A DNA stretch of 8,080 nucleotides from an uncultured Veillonella sp. (GTDB lineage Bacteria; Bacillota; Negativicutes; Veillonellales; Veillonellaceae), in assembly GCF_938010505.1 (NCBI RefSeq), contig NZ_CALLVP010000095.1, forward strand, positions 1-8,080, written 5' to 3'. The notes below the pieces were generated by a model that ran no database searches, was not told the origin of the DNA, and was given only the letters and a program-made list of their open reading frames with translations. The position numbers and the translations under genes are program-made. The first letter of the stretch is position 1. Each line of letters begins with the position of its first letter. This document shows positions 7,431 to 8,080 of this stretch, piece after piece.

Positions 7431-7498
7431 ATTATACATTTATAACATACCCTAATGATAATCAGGTTTATACTACCATTATTTTTTATCGAAATCAA
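7431..7498 (-). promoter_or_regulatory. Candidate sigma-70-type promoters for the adhesin
   Basis: Two candidates are visible in the AT-rich leader. The first is TTGATT (7493-7498), a 17-base spacer, then TAGTAT (7470-7475), a moderate match at both boxes. The second is a perfect TATAAT (7431-7436), which would give a leader of about 48 nt but has no good -35 box at 16-18 bases. A TGATAATCA palindrome (7456-7464) lies where the -35 of the second candidate would be. Which one is used cannot be decided from sequence. Confidence 0.45.
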
Positions 7499-7506
7499 TA
7501 CTTTTT

Positions 7507-8080
7507 TCATCTTGTTTTCACAATTAATTTAGAGTAATCAAACATTTGTGACAAATACCTATGCCTTCTATTAAACTTACGAGAATAGAATCTTTCACCA
7601 TCAATTCGATGACTGCGCTCTACTTTTCCATTCTGCCACGGAGAAAATGGCCTTGTCGTCTTATGCTCTATTCCTAATCTTTTTAATACAATATCAAATA
7701 AACACTCTCGATCTTTTACTCCATAGTTTGTAAATTCACGACCATTATCTGTTTGTATTGTATGAATAGGAAATCCCATTTTGCCTTCTAAATTTAATAA
7801 GAACCGACTTGTATTAGTAACACTTTTTTAATCTATAATTTTTAGAATTCTCTTTCTAGAAAACTCATCAATAGCTGTAAGTTGATAGTAAGATTTTCCT
7901 TGTGTTGAAAAATCTAAACTCTCACGAGGTACGTATTTTATATCAATCTGAACCTTTTCTCCTGGATATGTTACTAGATCTGGTTTCCACTTGCTTTTTG
8001 GAATAGATTTAACAACCTTTTTCTCTCTTAAATTGCAATATGAAATTGAACAGTACTTAAATCCACTATTTTATTAACTT
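7507..8080 (-). pseudogene. Decayed DDE transposase of an IS481/IS3-like element
   Basis: The minus strand encodes the rve-type integrase core of an IS481/IS3-like transposase. The protein runs from YPGEKVQIDIKYVPRE through YYQLTAIDEFSRKRILKIID to MGFPIHTIQTDNGREF and RPFSPWQNGKVERSHR. The three acidic catalytic residues are present: Asp at 7942-7944, Asp at 7747-7749 and Glu at 7618-7620. The frame is broken by TAA at 7828-7830 (after KIID), probably a change from a Glu codon. Two more in-frame TAA codons at 8071-8076 block the N-terminal side. After YSRKFN the sequence jumps to RRHRYLSQM and ends early at 7507, suggesting a small deletion and a degenerate C-terminus. An ATG inside it (7777-7779) opens a 90-residue frame, but that is only the C-terminal remnant. 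The element's left part lies beyond the window and no clear terminal inverted repeat is visible. I am confident of the transposase; the exact family is less sure. Confidence 0.88.

Noticed and set aside
7507..7779. Intact small gene of 90 codons starting at an internal ATG
   Set aside because: The same reading frame continues upstream as transposase sequence to a nonsense codon at 7828-7830. The ATG is internal to the conserved MGFPIHTIQTDNG region, so this is a pseudogene fragment.

Overview
The window is almost entirely one very large gene on the minus strand (159-7376). It encodes a 2405-residue trimeric autotransporter adhesin (YadA-like, type Vc secretion). Two features suggest a diderm Firmicute of the class Negativicutes, close to Veillonella or Dialister. 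One is an extended signal peptide of the autotransporter type. The other is an S-layer homology (SLH) domain at the extreme C-terminus, behind the outer-membrane barrel; SLH domains tether the outer membrane to peptidoglycan in these bacteria. The genus is inferred from protein style, not from a marker gene.

Layout from left to right. Positions 1-80 hold no gene but contain an imperfect palindrome that looks like a dispersed intergenic repeat. A strong Rho-independent terminator for the minus strand lies at 81-120, 38 nt past the adhesin stop codon. The adhesin gene follows, read right to left: extended signal peptide, a stalk of 13 Asn-containing heptads, a YadA-type head, neck and connector, a second head with an Asn-rich part, a second neck, a stalk of about 1000 residues built from repeated modules (including Gly-X-Y stretches and a 360-bp near-identical duplication), a four-strand YadA barrel, a coiled coil, one SLH domain and a charged tail. 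The start has a good ribosome binding site, and candidate promoters lie in the AT-rich 130-bp leader. From 7507 to the right edge is a decayed IS481/IS3-like DDE transposase, also on the minus strand, with an in-frame stop and a degenerate C-terminus.

The adhesin appears to be transcribed alone: it has its own leader and terminator, and the only gene upstream is a dead transposase. Its expected job is to project two head domains from the cell for attachment, co-aggregation or biofilm formation, while the barrel holds it in the outer membrane and the SLH domains reach peptidoglycan. The 3' part of the gene (about 159-1900) is visibly GC-richer than the rest and encodes shared peptides with different synonymous codons, so the gene looks mosaic.
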